A stretch of 64,000 nucleotides of DNA from Albibacillus kandeliae. GTDB lineage: Bacteria; Pseudomonadota; Alphaproteobacteria; Rhodobacterales; Rhodobacteraceae. Where the stretch lies: assembly GCF_003116585.1 (NCBI RefSeq), contig NZ_QEHM01000004.1:186001-250000 (forward strand). Direction: 5' to 3'. The stretch's first letter is position 1. Each line of letters starts with the position of its first letter. Shown here piece after piece: positions 44,537 to 55,289 of this stretch. The notes under the pieces were generated by a model that was given only the letters and a program-made list of their open reading frames with translations, had not been told where the DNA came from and did not search any database. A program made the position numbers and the translations under genes.

Positions 44537-46276
44537 TCAGACCGGCAGGCCCACGACAAAGCGCGCGCCCAGCGGGTCGGAGTTGATGTCGGCATCGGTC
44601 GGGCGGATGTTCTCGGCCCAGATCACCCCGCCATGCGCCTCGACGATCTGCTTGGAGATCGCGAGGCCAAGGCCCGAGTTGTTTCCGAAATGCTCTTCCG
44701 GGCGCTGGGAATAGAACCGCTTGAAGACCTTGTTCAGCGCCTGGTCCGGAATGCCCGGCCCGGTGTCCTCGACCACCGCCAGCACCCGGTTCTCGCGCTT
44801 GCGCACCCAGACCCGGATGGCGTCGCCCTCGCCGCAGAAGCTGATGGCGTTGGTGATCAGGTTGACAAAGACCTGCGCCAGCCGCGCCTCCAGCCCGTGC
44901 ACCATGATCGGGCCCTTGGGCATGTCGGTGATATAGTCGATCCCCCGCGCCAGCGCGTCCTCGCTCAGGTACTGGTTCAGGTTGTTCAGCATCACCAGCA
45001 GGTCGAAGGATTCCTCCTCCTCCTTGACCAGTTCCGCGTCCAGCCGCGAGGCGTTGGAGATGTCGCTGACCAGCCGGTCCAGCCGGCGCACGTCATGCTC
45101 GATGACGTTCAGCAGCTTCTCGCGCTGATCCTCGCGGGTCACCAGCCGCAGGGTGCCGACCGCGGACTGCAGGCTCGCCAGCGGGTTCTTGATCTCATGC
45201 GCCACGTCCGCCGCGAACTGCTCGTTCCCGTCGATCCGGTTGTAGAGCGCCGAAACCATGCCGCGCAGCGCCCGGCTAAGGCGGCCGATCTCGTCCGGAC
45301 GGGCCGAAAGGTCGGGAATGCGGATGCGGCCCGGCGTGACCTTGCCGCCATCGCGGTCGCGGCCCAGCTCCGCAGCCTCGGCGAGGTCCGCCAGCGGGTT
45401 GGCGATGGTCGAGGCCAGCACGAGGCTCAGCCCGATGGACACCAGGATCGCCACGATGAACATCTGCAGGACGCGCTCGCGCTCGCCCCGCACCAGCGCG
45501 TCGATCTCGCCCGAGCGGCTGGCCATGGCGACAACGCCGACCGGCTTGCCGTCCACCAGGATCGGCGCGGTGACCGACAGCACGGTACCGCCCGGCGTGT
45601 CGAGCCCGACTTCCAGCATGGAGGCGTTCTCCATCGCCTGCACGCTCAGCCGTTGCAGCTGCGCTTCCAGCGGTTCCGGCGCGACCTTGCGCTTGGGCGC
45701 CAGCACCGACGAAACGCCGTCCCATACCTTGGACAGCCCATCGGTGATGATCGTCGGACCCGCCGGCTCGCGCGTCAGCGCGGTCAGCCGCCGCCCCTCG
45801 TCGCTCCCGATGATGCGGGCCGTCTGCGCGCCGCTGGCGTCGAAGACAAAGACCTCGACACCGTTGCGCAGGCTCAGCCCGTCCAGCGTGGCCTGCGCGG
45901 TCGCGCCCAGATCCCGCCCGAGATCGCCTTGGGTCCCCTCGGCCAGCTGGACCTCAAAGACGTTGGCGACCAGTCCGGTCTCGCCCACCAGCGCGTTGGC
46001 GCGCTGGGTCACAAGGCTGTCGCGGGTGTCGCTGAGGTACAGGATGCCTGCCGTCAGGATCACCAGCGCGATCAGGTTGAACATGATGATCTTGCGGGTA
46101 AGCGGCGATCCCTTCAGGGAAAAGAAGTTCCGCCGCGCCCTCTTGTGGCGCAGTTCAGCCGCTACCGTGCTCTGGGGGGCGACCCAGTCGTCGCCCAGAA
46201 CAACATCGTTATTGTCCCCACGGTCAGCCGGAGAACTCACGGTATCACGCACAAAAGTCCTTTCGGCGATGCTCAT
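44537..46276 (-). CDS. chvG: Sensor histidine kinase ChvG
   Basis: The 579-residue protein has a first membrane helix (IIMFNLIALVILTAGILYL, about 63-82), a periplasmic sensing domain, a second helix and HAMP linker (around MFIVAILVSIGLSLVLAS), a dimerisation domain with the phosphorylated His in ADVAHEIKNPLASLQ, and an ATPase domain with NLITNAISF, DTGPGIPD and GLGLAISKQIVE. ChvG/ChvI pairs in alphaproteobacteria sense acid and envelope stress and control exopolysaccharide and carbon genes. It follows chvI by 9 bases. Confidence 0.92.
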   Translation of the reverse strand: MSIAERTFVRDTVSSPADRGDNNDVVLGDDWVAPQSTVAAELRHKRARRNFFSLKGSPLTRKIIMFNLIALVILTAGILYLSDTRDSLVTQRANALVGETGLVANVFEVQLAEGTQGDLGRDLGATAQATLDGLSLRNGVEVFVFDASGAQTARIIGSDEGRRLTALTREPAGPTIITDGLSKVWDGVSSVLAPKRKVAPEPLEAQLQRLSVQAMENASMLEVGLDTPGGTVLSVTAPILVDGKPVGVVAMASRSGEIDALVRGERERVLQMFIVAILVSIGLSLVLASTIANPLADLAEAAELGRDRDGGKVTPGRIRIPDLSARPDEIGRLSRALRGMVSALYNRIDGNEQFAADVAHEIKNPLASLQSAVGTLRLVTREDQREKLLNVIEHDVRRLDRLVSDISNASRLDAELVKEEEESFDLLVMLNNLNQYLSEDALARGIDYITDMPKGPIMVHGLEARLAQVFVNLITNAISFCGEGDAIRVWVRKRENRVLAVVEDTGPGIPDQALNKVFKRFYSQRPEEHFGNNSGLGLAISKQIVEAHGGVIWAENIRPTDADINSDPLGARFVVGLPV

Positions 46277-46285
46277 TCGAGCTTT

Positions 46286-46987
46286 CTATTCTTCGTTGTA
46301 CCTGTAGCCGATGCCGTAAAGCGTCTCAATCGCCGAGAAGTCGTCGTCGGCGCTGCGCATCTTCTTGCGGAGCCGCTTGATATGGCTGTCGATGGTCCGG
46401 TCGTCGACGTAGACCTGGTCGTCATAGGCCACGTCCATCAGCTGGTCCCGCGACTTCACGAAGCCGGGCCGCTGGGCCAGTGCCTGCAGCAGCAGGAACT
46501 CGGTCACGGTCAGCGACACGTCCCGGCCCTTCCAGCTGACCGAGTGGCGCAGCGGGTCCATCCGCAGGTGCCCCCGCTCCATCACCTTGGCCTCGGGCCC
46601 GGTGCCGGTGGCGTCGCCCTCGACCGCTTCCTGGCGGCGCAGCAGGGCGCGGATGCGCTCGACCAGCAGACGCTGCGAGAAGGGTTTCTTGACGTAGTCG
46701 TCGGCCCCCATGCGCAGGCCGAGAACCTCGTCGATCTCGTCGTCCTTCGAGGTCAGGAAGATCACCGGCATCTGGGTCTTCTGGCGCAGGCGCTGCAGCA
46801 GATCCATGCCATCCATGCGCGGCATCTTGATGTCGAGCACGGCCATGTCCGGCAGCTTCTTGTTAAAGGCGTCAAGGGCCGCCTGCCCGTCGTTGTAGGT
46901 CTCGACCTCGAAGCCCTCGGCCTCGAGAGTCATGGAAACGGACGTCAGGATGTTCCTGTCGTCGTCGACCAACGCGATTTTAGACAT
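46286..46987 (-). CDS. chvI: DNA-binding response regulator ChvI
   Basis: The 233-residue protein has an N-terminal receiver with Asp52 in [11 protein letters not shown] as phospho-acceptor and Lys in [19 protein letters not shown], and a C-terminal OmpR-type winged helix ([17 protein letters not shown]). It is the first gene of the chvI-chvG-hprK-rapZ-EIIA-ptsH operon, divergent from pckA. In relatives ChvI controls envelope, acid and carbon-use genes; control of pckA is a reported theme in the group, but here is only inferred from position. Confidence 0.94.
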   Translation of the reverse strand: MSKIALVDDDRNILTSVSMTLEAEGFEVETYNDGQAALDAFNKKLPDMAVLDIKMPRMDGMDLLQRLRQKTQMPVIFLTSKDDEIDEVLGLRMGADDYVKKPFSQRLLVERIRALLRRQEAVEGDATGTGPEAKVMERGHLRMDPLRHSVSWKGRDVSLTVTEFLLLQALAQRPGFVKSRDQLMDVAYDDQVYVDDRTIDSHIKRLRKKMRSADDDFSAIETLYGIGYRYNEE

Positions 46988-47309
46988 CGAATGCCCCTAT
47001 TCTGCTCTGTATATCGCTATTTTTTGGATATTCATCGCCTCTTTGGCCATTCGAATCAATCCTTAACTGCGAATCGCCCGTGCGTTCGCTTTCGAAACTG
47101 GCAAAAAAGTGTTAGGATTGGCTGAATTGTCGCAGTTCCGACTCCGGCGTTAGGCAGCCCCTCCAGATGGTTGCGCTAAAGTTTGCCTTGGTTGCGCTAA
47201 CTGCAACAAAGCGTCCTGTTCATACTTTAAAACGACATGTTATGAGGCGCGGCACCGGCACCGCTCGCGTGCAACGAACCGGCCTGCGCCGCCAAAGGAG
47301 AATACACAC
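46988..47309. other. Divergent promoter region of chvI and pckA
   Basis: This 322-base gap is AT-rich compared with its flanks and holds no convincing gene. It contains a pair of 11-base direct repeats (listed separately), a CTGCAACAAAG sequence next to them, and a GGAG ribosome-binding site at about 47296 for pckA. On the chvI side TATATCGCTATTTTTTGG near 47008 is a possible promoter element. Confidence 0.6.
47169..47200. repeat. Direct repeat pair upstream of pckA
   Basis: GGTTGCGCTAA occurs at 47169-47179 and again at 47190-47200, exactly 21 bases apart, about two helical turns. Such spacing is typical of tandem binding sites for a dimeric regulator. The sites lie 110 to 140 bases before the pckA start codon. 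The regulator cannot be named from sequence; ChvI is a candidate because its gene is adjacent. Confidence 0.55.
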
Positions 47310-48908
<1,599 letters not shown>

Positions 48909-48934
48909 GCCCACGACACCGCGCAACGACCATG

Positions 48935-48965
48935 ACGCCCCCGGTTTCCGGGGGCGTTTTTCGTT
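48935..48965 (+). terminator. Terminator of pckA
   Basis: ACGCCCCCGG and CCGGGGGCGT pair perfectly over 10 bases around TTT and run into a TTTT tract. It lies 27 bases after the pckA stop. Confidence 0.92.
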
Positions 48966-49029
48966 GCACTCCTGCGACTTGCATTCGCCCTCGCCCGCCT
49001 TGCGCCCTGCGCCGATCTCGCGTAGCTCC

Positions 49030-49060
49030 ATGATTGTTACGTTATAACATAACGAATCAT
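49030..49060. promoter_or_regulatory. Zur-like operator upstream of zinT
   Basis: The core GTTATAACATAAC (49041-49053) has GTTAT and ATAAC arms around a 3-base centre, matching the Zur boxes known in alphaproteobacteria. A wider imperfect palindrome (ATGATT on the left, AATCAT on the right) surrounds it. It ends 25 bases before the chosen zinT start codon, where a repressor would block the promoter. The gene behind it is a zinc-binding protein, which supports Zur over other Fur-family regulators. Confidence 0.7.
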
Positions 49061-49085
49061 GGATGCCCAAGCGAAGAGGTTCAGA

Positions 49086-49763
49086 ATGCTGCACTCCGTC
49101 ATCTCCCCGGCTGCCCGGGCCCTGTCGATCGCCCTCCTGATGGCCGCCGGCGCGGCCAACGCCAGCGACAAGGCCCACGATCATACTCACGACCACGCCC
49201 ACGATCACACTCATGACCACGGCGACCAGGCGTCGATCTACAAGGGCTACTTCAACGACGACCAGATCGCCGACCGCCCCCTCGCGGACTGGCAGGGCGA
49301 CTGGCAATCGGTGTACCCGCTGCTGATGGACGGCACGCTCGCCCCGGTCATGGCGCACAAGGCCGACAGCGGCACGATGTCCGCCAAAGACTACCGCGCC
49401 TACTACGAGGTCGGCTACCGCACCGGCGTCGAGCGGATCACCATCGAGGGCGACACGGTGACCTTCTACCAGAACGGCACCCCGCTGGTCGGCCACTATG
49501 CCCATGACGGCTACGAAGTCCTGACCTACAAGAAGGGCAACCGAGGCGTCCGCTTCATCTTTGCCAAGACCGGGGGCGATGCCGCCGCGCCCGCCTTCAT
49601 CCAGTTCAGCGACCACCGCATCGCCCCGGCGCAGGCCGACCACTACCACCTCTACTGGGGCGATGACCGCGCCGCGCTGCTGGAGGAAGTGACCAACTGG
49701 CCCACCTACTACCCCTCCGCCCTCAGCCCCGAAGACATCGTCGACGCGATGCTCGCCCACTAG
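49086..49763 (+). CDS. zinT: Periplasmic zinc-binding protein ZinT
   Basis: The 225-residue protein has a signal peptide (SIALLMAAGAANA) likely cut near residue 26, a histidine-rich stretch with repeated HDH units near residue 32, and a lipocalin-like ZinT domain (IYKGYFNDDQIADRPLADW, then SDHRIAPAQADHYHLYWG with the metal histidines). ZinT collects periplasmic zinc under zinc starvation. I chose the ATG at 49086 because AGAGG lies 6 bases upstream and the protein then begins with its signal peptide; an ATG at 49059 has no ribosome-binding site and would overlap the Zur-like operator. Confidence 0.92.
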   Translation: MLHSVISPAARALSIALLMAAGAANASDKAHDHTHDHAHDHTHDHGDQASIYKGYFNDDQIADRPLADWQGDWQSVYPLLMDGTLAPVMAHKADSGTMSAKDYRAYYEVGYRTGVERITIEGDTVTFYQNGTPLVGHYAHDGYEVLTYKKGNRGVRFIFAKTGGDAAAPAFIQFSDHRIAPAQADHYHLYWGDDRAALLEEVTNWPTYYPSALSPEDIVDAMLAH

Positions 49764-49879
49764 GCGCTCGCACACCACCGGTCCCGGCGGGCGCTCCCGC
49801 CGGGACAACCGGCCACCACCCGCCCATGCCGCACCATCCGCCGCTTGACTCGCGCCCATGCAACAGGCCACTTGGCGCC

Positions 49880-50425
49880 ATGCGCGCTTTCGTCCTCTCC
49901 GCCCTCCTGCTGCTGCCCGCACCGGCCCTGGCCGACGCCAACGGGGACAACGCCGCGCAGTATGACGCCAGCCGCCTCACGATCACCTTCGGCGCCTTCT
50001 GCCAGCGCCCCTCGGTGGGCGAGGTCCCGGCCCCCGACACCGCCGCCAAGAAGATCGACCTGATCGACGGAACGCCCGAGATCCGCTGGCCCGGCCACGT
50101 GATCCCGGCCGCGCCCGGCATCTCCTTCGGGGTCCGCACCATGACCCACGATGCCGAGAGCCTCTGGCCGGTGATGATCGAGCTTACCCACCCGGCCTTC
50201 ACCGAGTCCGGCACCAGCCACCAGACCTACTACACCACCCTCGGAGGCTCCGACGCCTCGATCAACGCCTACAGCTTCGATCTCCCCGAGGAACTGGTGA
50301 CCGGCACCTGGACGCTCACCGCCGTCTACGCGGGCGACGTGCTCTACAGCGTGAATTTCGAAGTGGTCCCGGCCGAGGCCCTGCCCGAGATCGCCAACGG
50401 CTGCATCGGCTACCTCGGCAGCTGA
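49880..50425 (+). CDS. DUF3859-type secreted protein
   Basis: The 181-residue protein has a signal peptide (RAFVLSALLLLPAPALA) likely cut near residue 18. The mature part is beta-rich, with ISFGVRTMTHD in the middle and a C-terminal segment typical of DUF3859 (GTWTLTAVYAGDVLYSVNFEVV). The family has no known function. Single cysteines at FCQRPS and NGCIGY could form a disulfide. I chose the ATG at 49880 because the signal peptide begins there. It follows zinT on the same strand after 116 bases, and is convergent with the TauE-type permease. Confidence 0.75.
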   Translation: MRAFVLSALLLLPAPALADANGDNAAQYDASRLTITFGAFCQRPSVGEVPAPDTAAKKIDLIDGTPEIRWPGHVIPAAPGISFGVRTMTHDAESLWPVMIELTHPAFTESGTSHQTYYTTLGGSDASINAYSFDLPEELVTGTWTLTAVYAGDVLYSVNFEVVPAEALPEIANGCIGYLGS

Positions 50426-51193
50426 TCAGCCCATCAGCCCGCGCCGCAGCAGGTTGAGCCCCGCGATCAGCAACACCGCCAGAGTCGCCTTGCGGAAGGT
50501 CGCCTGGTCGATCCGGTCCTGCAAACGCCCGCCGACCCACATCCCCACCAGCGCCGGCACCACCATCAGCGCCGAGAAGGGCGCCGTCGCCGTGGTCAGC
50601 ACACCCGACCCGATATGCGCCGCCACCAGCATCACCGCGCCCAGGCCGTAGATCACCCCCTGCACGCGCATCTGCTCGTCCTTGGGCGTGTCGAGCGCGG
50701 TCAGGTACATCACCGTCGGCGGCCCCCAGATCCCCGACATGCCACCGACGAACCCCGCGACCGAGGCCACCAGCCCTTCGACCACCGCACTGCGCGACGA
50801 CAGCCGCAGGCGCAGGCCCAGCAACTGGATCACCGCGAAGAAGACCACCGGCCCCCCGATCATCACCAGCAGCGTGTCGGGCTCCAGCACCCGCACCAGC
50901 TGGGCGCTGGAGAGCAGCAGCACGCCGCCCACGATCAGGAACAGCCGGAACCGCACGATCGACTCCCAGGCCGCCGCCGCGCCCTGCCGCAGCGCCTGGA
51001 ACCCGTTGGTCGCCACGGTGGGAAACAGCAGCCCCGCCAGCGCCAGTTCCGGCGGCAGGAAGAAACTCAGCCCCGAGATCATGATCATCGGCATGGCAAA
51101 GCCCACCATGCCCTTGACCACCCCGGCCACCAGCACGACGAGAACGGCAAAGCCCAGCTCGACAGGGCTCAGAAAGGTCAGGAAACTGCTCAT
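50426..51193 (-). CDS. TauE/SafE-family (sulfite exporter-like) permease
   Basis: The 255-residue protein has about eight membrane helices and the family's repeated motif regions (VVLVAGVVKGMVGFAMPMI in the first half and VASVAGFVGGMSGIWGPPT in the second). Such proteins export organic anions such as sulfite, sulfoacetate or taurine-derived acids; the substrate cannot be told here. Its stop directly abuts that of the DUF3859 gene (50425/50426), and it is divergent from the acyl-CoA dehydrogenase gene. Confidence 0.88.
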   Translation of the reverse strand: MSSFLTFLSPVELGFAVLVVLVAGVVKGMVGFAMPMIMISGLSFFLPPELALAGLLFPTVATNGFQALRQGAAAAWESIVRFRLFLIVGGVLLLSSAQLVRVLEPDTLLVMIGGPVVFFAVIQLLGLRLRLSSRSAVVEGLVASVAGFVGGMSGIWGPPTVMYLTALDTPKDEQMRVQGVIYGLGAVMLVAAHIGSGVLTTATAPFSALMVVPALVGMWVGGRLQDRIDQATFRKATLAVLLIAGLNLLRRGLMG

Positions 51194-51339
51194 TCCCTCC
51201 TCATATCACCCTCCCCGGCGGCTGCACGGCAAAAATCACTGCGTAACTTTCGGTCTTGCAGAGATTATCATGGGTATTTTTGTTGCGCTGCACCTGCGAA
51301 GGGATTAGGACCGGACGACATCAGACAAGGAGCCGATTC

Positions 51340-53028
51340 ATGCCCCACGACGGTCAGGACTTGCCCCAGGACGCCGCCATTCTCCTCCCCGACCTGCTCA
51401 GCCTCACGGGCGCCGCAGTCGCGCCGGTGGAACAGGTCTTCGAAGCGGCGCGCGAAGCGCTCCGCGCCACCGTGAGCCGCGACGGCAAGGTCTCCGCCGG
51501 GCTGATCGAGGCCAACCAGACGGCGGCGCACGGCCTCTCGTGGCTGGCCACCTACGCCGAGAGCCTGCGGCAGATGCAGAAGTGGGCCGAGAAGCTCTCC
51601 GCCGAGGGCAAGTTCGGCGAGATCGAGCAGCTGATCCACCAGATCGCCTTCGGCGAATTCCTCGCCCAGATCATCGGCGGCATCCCCATGAGCCAGGGCG
51701 AGATCATCCGGCTCGGCGACATCGGCGTCGCCCCCGAGGCGCTGGCCCCGCTGTCCGCCGAGGCGGTGACCACGCTCGCCCGCCGGGGCAACAGCCAGGC
51801 CGCGCGCACCCGTCTCGTCGCGCTGATGCAGGAACAGGCCGCCAACATCACCGTCGGCGCCTCCGGCCTCGACGAAGAACTCGAGATGATCCGCGAGCAG
51901 TTCCGCCGCTATGTCATCGACAAGGTCGAACCCTTCGCCCACGAGTGGCACCTCAAGGACGAGCTGATCCCGATGGAGGTGATCGGCGAACTGGCCGAGA
52001 TGGGCGTCTTCGGCCTGACCATCCCCGAGGACCTCGGCGGCTTCGGCCTCTCCAAGGCGTCGATGGTCGTGGTCTCCGAGGAACTCTCGCGCGGCTACAT
52101 CGGCGTCGGCTCGCTCGGCACCCGCTCCGAGATCGCGGCCGAGCTGATCCTCTGCGGTGGCACCGACGCGCAAAAAGCCCAGTGGCTGCCCCGGATCGCC
52201 TCGGGAGAAATCCTGCCCACGGCCGTCTTCACCGAGCCCAACACCGGCTCCGACCTCGGCTCGCTGCGCACCCGCGCGGTCAAGGGCGCGGACGGCGACT
52301 ATGCCATCACCGGCAACAAGACATGGATCACCCATGCGGCCCGCACCCACGTGATGACCCTGCTGGCCCGCACCGATCCCGACAGCAAGGACCACCGCGG
52401 CCTCTCGATGTTCCTCGCCGAGAAGATCCCCGGCACCGACGAGGCCCCCTTCCCCACCGAAGGCATGACCGGCGGTGAGATCGAGGTGCTGGGCTACCGC
52501 GGCATGAAGGAATACGAACTCGGCTTCGACAACTTCAAGGTCAAGGGCGAGAACCTGCTCGGCGGCGAGGAGGGCAAGGGCTTCAAGCAGCTCATGGAAA
52601 CCTTCGAAAGCGCCCGCATCCAGACCGCCGCCCGCGCCATCGGCGTGGCCCAGTCGGCGCTGGATACCGCGATGCAATACGCGCTCGACCGCAAGCAGTT
52701 CGGCAAGGCCCTGATCGAATTCCCCCGCGTCTCGGGCAAGCTCGCGATGATGGCGGTCGAGATCATGGTGGCGCGCCAGCTCACCTACTTCTCGGCATGG
52801 GAAAAGGACCACGGCCACCGCTGCGATCTCGAGGCCGGCATGGCCAAGCTCCTCGGCGCCCGCGTCGCCTGGGCGGCGACAGACAACGGGCTGCAGATCC
52901 ACGGCGGCAACGGCTTCGCGCTGGAGTACAAGATCTCCCGCCTGCTCTGCGACGCGCGCATCCTGAACATCTTCGAAGGTGCTGCCGAGATCCAGGCGCA
53001 GGTGATCGCCCGCCGCCTGCTGGCCTGA
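51340..53028 (+). CDS. mcd: Acyl-CoA dehydrogenase, probably methylsuccinyl-CoA dehydrogenase
   Basis: The 562-residue flavoenzyme is longer than normal acyl-CoA dehydrogenases (about 380). The extra N-terminal 160 residues are helical and include AAHGLSWLATYAESLRQMQKWAEKL, as in (2S)-methylsuccinyl-CoA dehydrogenase of the ethylmalonyl-CoA pathway. The standard core follows: FTEPNTGSDLGSLRT, TGNKTWITHAAR, and the C-terminal IHGGNGFALEYKISRLLCDARI and FEGAAEIQAQ. It would oxidise methylsuccinyl-CoA to mesaconyl-CoA in acetate assimilation. The ATG at 51340 has AAGGAG upstream. The family is certain; Mcd is my best assignment from the N-terminal extension. Confidence 0.82.
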   Translation: MPHDGQDLPQDAAILLPDLLSLTGAAVAPVEQVFEAAREALRATVSRDGKVSAGLIEANQTAAHGLSWLATYAESLRQMQKWAEKLSAEGKFGEIEQLIHQIAFGEFLAQIIGGIPMSQGEIIRLGDIGVAPEALAPLSAEAVTTLARRGNSQAARTRLVALMQEQAANITVGASGLDEELEMIREQFRRYVIDKVEPFAHEWHLKDELIPMEVIGELAEMGVFGLTIPEDLGGFGLSKASMVVVSEELSRGYIGVGSLGTRSEIAAELILCGGTDAQKAQWLPRIASGEILPTAVFTEPNTGSDLGSLRTRAVKGADGDYAITGNKTWITHAARTHVMTLLARTDPDSKDHRGLSMFLAEKIPGTDEAPFPTEGMTGGEIEVLGYRGMKEYELGFDNFKVKGENLLGGEEGKGFKQLMETFESARIQTAARAIGVAQSALDTAMQYALDRKQFGKALIEFPRVSGKLAMMAVEIMVARQLTYFSAWEKDHGHRCDLEAGMAKLLGARVAWAATDNGLQIHGGNGFALEYKISRLLCDARILNIFEGAAEIQAQVIARRLLA

Positions 53029-53058
53029 TCGTCGCCTGCGCGGCACGGTCGCGCAGGT

Positions 53059-53119
53059 GAGTATTTGAAGAGAAAAGATGGAAGGATGACCCTTATTCAT
53101 CTTTTCTCGTTAAATACTC
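53059..53119. repeat. Inverted repeat between convergent mcd and recO
   Basis: Arms at 53059-53080 and 53098-53119 pair as GAGTATTTGAAGAGAAAAGATG against CATCTTTTCTCGTTAAATACTC-like text, 17 bases apart. The GAGTATTT core and the AGA-rich tract match those near 16850 and 61870. It fills the gap between two convergent genes and so is probably a bidirectional terminator. Confidence 0.8.
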
Positions 53120-53147
53120 AAATCCCGCAGCCTCCCCACGCGCGCCG

Positions 53148-53873
53148 TCAGAGGGTCCGCTGAAACGCCTCCACGAAGCGCGCCCGCGCCTCCGGCAGGG
53201 GCTTGTGCCCCAGCGCGGGCGCGAGCCGGTTCTCGAGGAAATGCCCAGACAGGCGAAAGCCCTCGGAGATCGCCTCATCCGTCGCCGGCCCCTCGTCGCG
53301 CAGGAAGGCGGGCAGCGGCAGCATACGGTCGGCCCATTCCCCCGCCCCGTGGCGCGAGACGGCGCGGCCCGACTTGGGCGAGACGTAGATCAGCTCGTCG
53401 TTCACCCCCGTGGCGGCGCAACGGCTGAGGTCTAGGCCGAAGCCCAGTTCCTCCAGCAGCGCCAGTTCCCACTTCAGATAGGCCAGCGGCCAGACCTCGT
53501 CCTGCCCCAGCAGGTCCAGCAGGCGCTCGGTGCGGGTGTAGAGCGCCGGGTGCGTCTCGCGTTCGCCCAGCGCGAAGCCCAGCAGGGCGCAGACCGCGTT
53601 CAGGCCGGAGAGCGCGAGGCGGCCCGACATGGCGGCGGCGGCGCGGCTGCGCAGGGGTTCGACCCGAAAGGTCCCGATGTGGTCCTCCAGCCGCGCGCGC
53701 CATTCCACGTCAAGCTGGCTGCCCGGCTGCAACACCGGGGCGGCCTTGCGGCTGGTGCCACCGCGCACCACGCCCGCGTGGCGTCCGTGGCCCTCGGTAA
53801 AGACCTCGATGATGGCCGAGGTCTCGCCGTGGCGCCTTACGCTCAGAAGGATGCCGTGATCGCGCCAGTCCAT
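53148..53873 (-). CDS. recO: DNA repair protein RecO
   Basis: RecO helps load RecA onto gapped DNA with RecR. The 241-residue protein has the OB-fold N-terminus of the family ([20 protein letters not shown], then [16 protein letters not shown]) and a C-terminal helical part with the [18 protein letters not shown] segment and CAATG, where some homologues bind zinc. It is the last gene of the core block here, 57 bases after a DUF1491 gene. Confidence 0.94.
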   Translation of the reverse strand: MDWRDHGILLSVRRHGETSAIIEVFTEGHGRHAGVVRGGTSRKAAPVLQPGSQLDVEWRARLEDHIGTFRVEPLRSRAAAAMSGRLALSGLNAVCALLGFALGERETHPALYTRTERLLDLLGQDEVWPLAYLKWELALLEELGFGLDLSRCAATGVNDELIYVSPKSGRAVSRHGAGEWADRMLPLPAFLRDEGPATDEAISEGFRLSGHFLENRLAPALGHKPLPEARARFVEAFQRTL

Positions 53874-53930
53874 GTCGTCTCCGCCGTGCTCCGGCGCATG
53901 TCACACCAGCGCGGGCGGAATGCCAAGGGG

Positions 53931-54263
53931 TCAGTCAGCGAGGCCCGGCTGGTCCAGCAGGTGGCGCCCGGCGCGATCCTCGACCTCGATGACCCAGAGG
54001 TCCGGGTCGAACCCGCGCTGACGGCGGATTGCCTCGTCCACATCCCGTTCCGCGCCCCTGGCCAGTTCCACCCAGGTGCGGTCGCCGCTCATCAGGTCGA
54101 AACTGCGCTGGAAGGCCACCGCCTGCCCGTCCAGCGTGTTGAGCTTGACCAGCACGGCGCCCGCCGTGTTGTCGCCGTGGGCGGTGACAAAGGCCGGGAT
54201 ATCGGTCAGTCGCAGGCGGGTCAGATAGGCCTGCACCCAGAACTCGGAGGTCAGGCGGGTCAT
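53931..54263 (-). CDS. DUF1491 family protein
   Basis: The 110-residue protein is alpha/beta with no signal or membrane segment, and matches DUF1491 by pattern (TSEFWVQAYLTRLRL near the start, RTWVELARG, and DPDLWVIEVEDRAGRHLLD near the end). The family is common in alphaproteobacteria next to era and recO, and its function is unknown. It starts 45 bases after the era stop, inside the same operon. Confidence 0.8.
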   Translation of the reverse strand: MTRLTSEFWVQAYLTRLRLTDIPAFVTAHGDNTAGAVLVKLNTLDGQAVAFQRSFDLMSGDRTWVELARGAERDVDEAIRRQRGFDPDLWVIEVEDRAGRHLLDQPGLAD

Positions 54264-54308
54264 CGGGCGCGGGGCTTGAGCACTTGCAGGGGAAAGAGGC
54301 CCAAGGGC

Positions 54309-55214
54309 TCAGTTCCCATCCTTGAAGTCGAGCCCCATCTCGGAATAACGCTCGGCCTCTTCCAGCCAGTTCGGGCGCACCTTCACCTGCAGGAACAGGT
54401 GCACCTTGCGCCCGAGAAACTCTTCCATCTCTTCCCGCGCGGCCTTGCCCACCGCCTTGATGGTCTCGCCCTTGTGGCCCAGCACGATGCCCTTGTGCCC
54501 GTCGCGCACCACGTAGATCACCTGGTCGATGCGGGCCGAGCCGTCCTTGCGCTCTTCCCAGTTCTCGGTCTCGACCGTCATCTGGTAGGGCAGTTCCTGA
54601 TGCAGGCGCAGCGTCAGCTTCTCGCGGGTCATCTCGGCGGCGATCATGCGCATCGGCAGGTCGGCGATCTGGTCCTCGGGATAAAGCCACGGCCCCTCGG
54701 GCAGCTCGCCCGCCAGCCATTCGCGCAATGCATCGACACCATAGCCCTTCTCGGCCGAGATCATGAAGGTCTCGGCAAAGGCGTAGCGGTCGTTCAGGTC
54801 CTTGGTCAGGCCCAGCAGCGCCTCGGACGGCACCCGGTCGATCTTGTTGATGGCGAGCGCGACCTTGCGGCCCTGCCCGACATCGGCCAGCCCCTCGAGG
54901 ATGCGCTCCACCCCGTCGGTGATGCCCCGGTGGGCCTCGACCATCAGCACGATCACATCGGCGTCCGAGGCCCCGCCCCATGCGGCGGCGACCATCGCGC
55001 GGTCGAGCCGGCGGCGCGGCTGGAACAGACCGGGCGTGTCGACAAAGACGATCTGGCTCTCGCCCTCCATCGCGACGCCGCGGATGCGGGCGCGGGTGGT
55101 CTGCACCTTGTGGGTGACGATGGACACCTTTGCGCCCACCATGCGGTTCAGCAGGGTGGACTTGCCCGCGTTGGGCTCGCCGATCAGGGCGACAAAGCCG
55201 GCTCTTGTGGTCAT
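54309..55214 (-). CDS. era: GTPase Era
   Basis: Era binds 16S rRNA and checks assembly of the small ribosomal subunit. The 301-residue protein has G1 GEPNAGKSTLLN near residue 12, G3 DTPGLF, G4 NKID, and a C-terminal KH domain with GHKGETIKAVG. I chose the ATG at 55214 (MTTRAGFVALIGEPNAGKS). In related genomes it follows rnc directly; here a Hint-domain gene lies between them. Confidence 0.96.
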   Translation of the reverse strand: MTTRAGFVALIGEPNAGKSTLLNRMVGAKVSIVTHKVQTTRARIRGVAMEGESQIVFVDTPGLFQPRRRLDRAMVAAAWGGASDADVIVLMVEAHRGITDGVERILEGLADVGQGRKVALAINKIDRVPSEALLGLTKDLNDRYAFAETFMISAEKGYGVDALREWLAGELPEGPWLYPEDQIADLPMRMIAAEMTREKLTLRLHQELPYQMTVETENWEERKDGSARIDQVIYVVRDGHKGIVLGHKGETIKAVGKAAREEMEEFLGRKVHLFLQVKVRPNWLEEAERYSEMGLDFKDGN

Positions 55215-55289
55215 GGTTCTATCCCGGGGTTTGACCGGGCAGCCCATACAGGATTTACCCGCCCGGCACCAGAGCGCAGAGCGGCGCCC

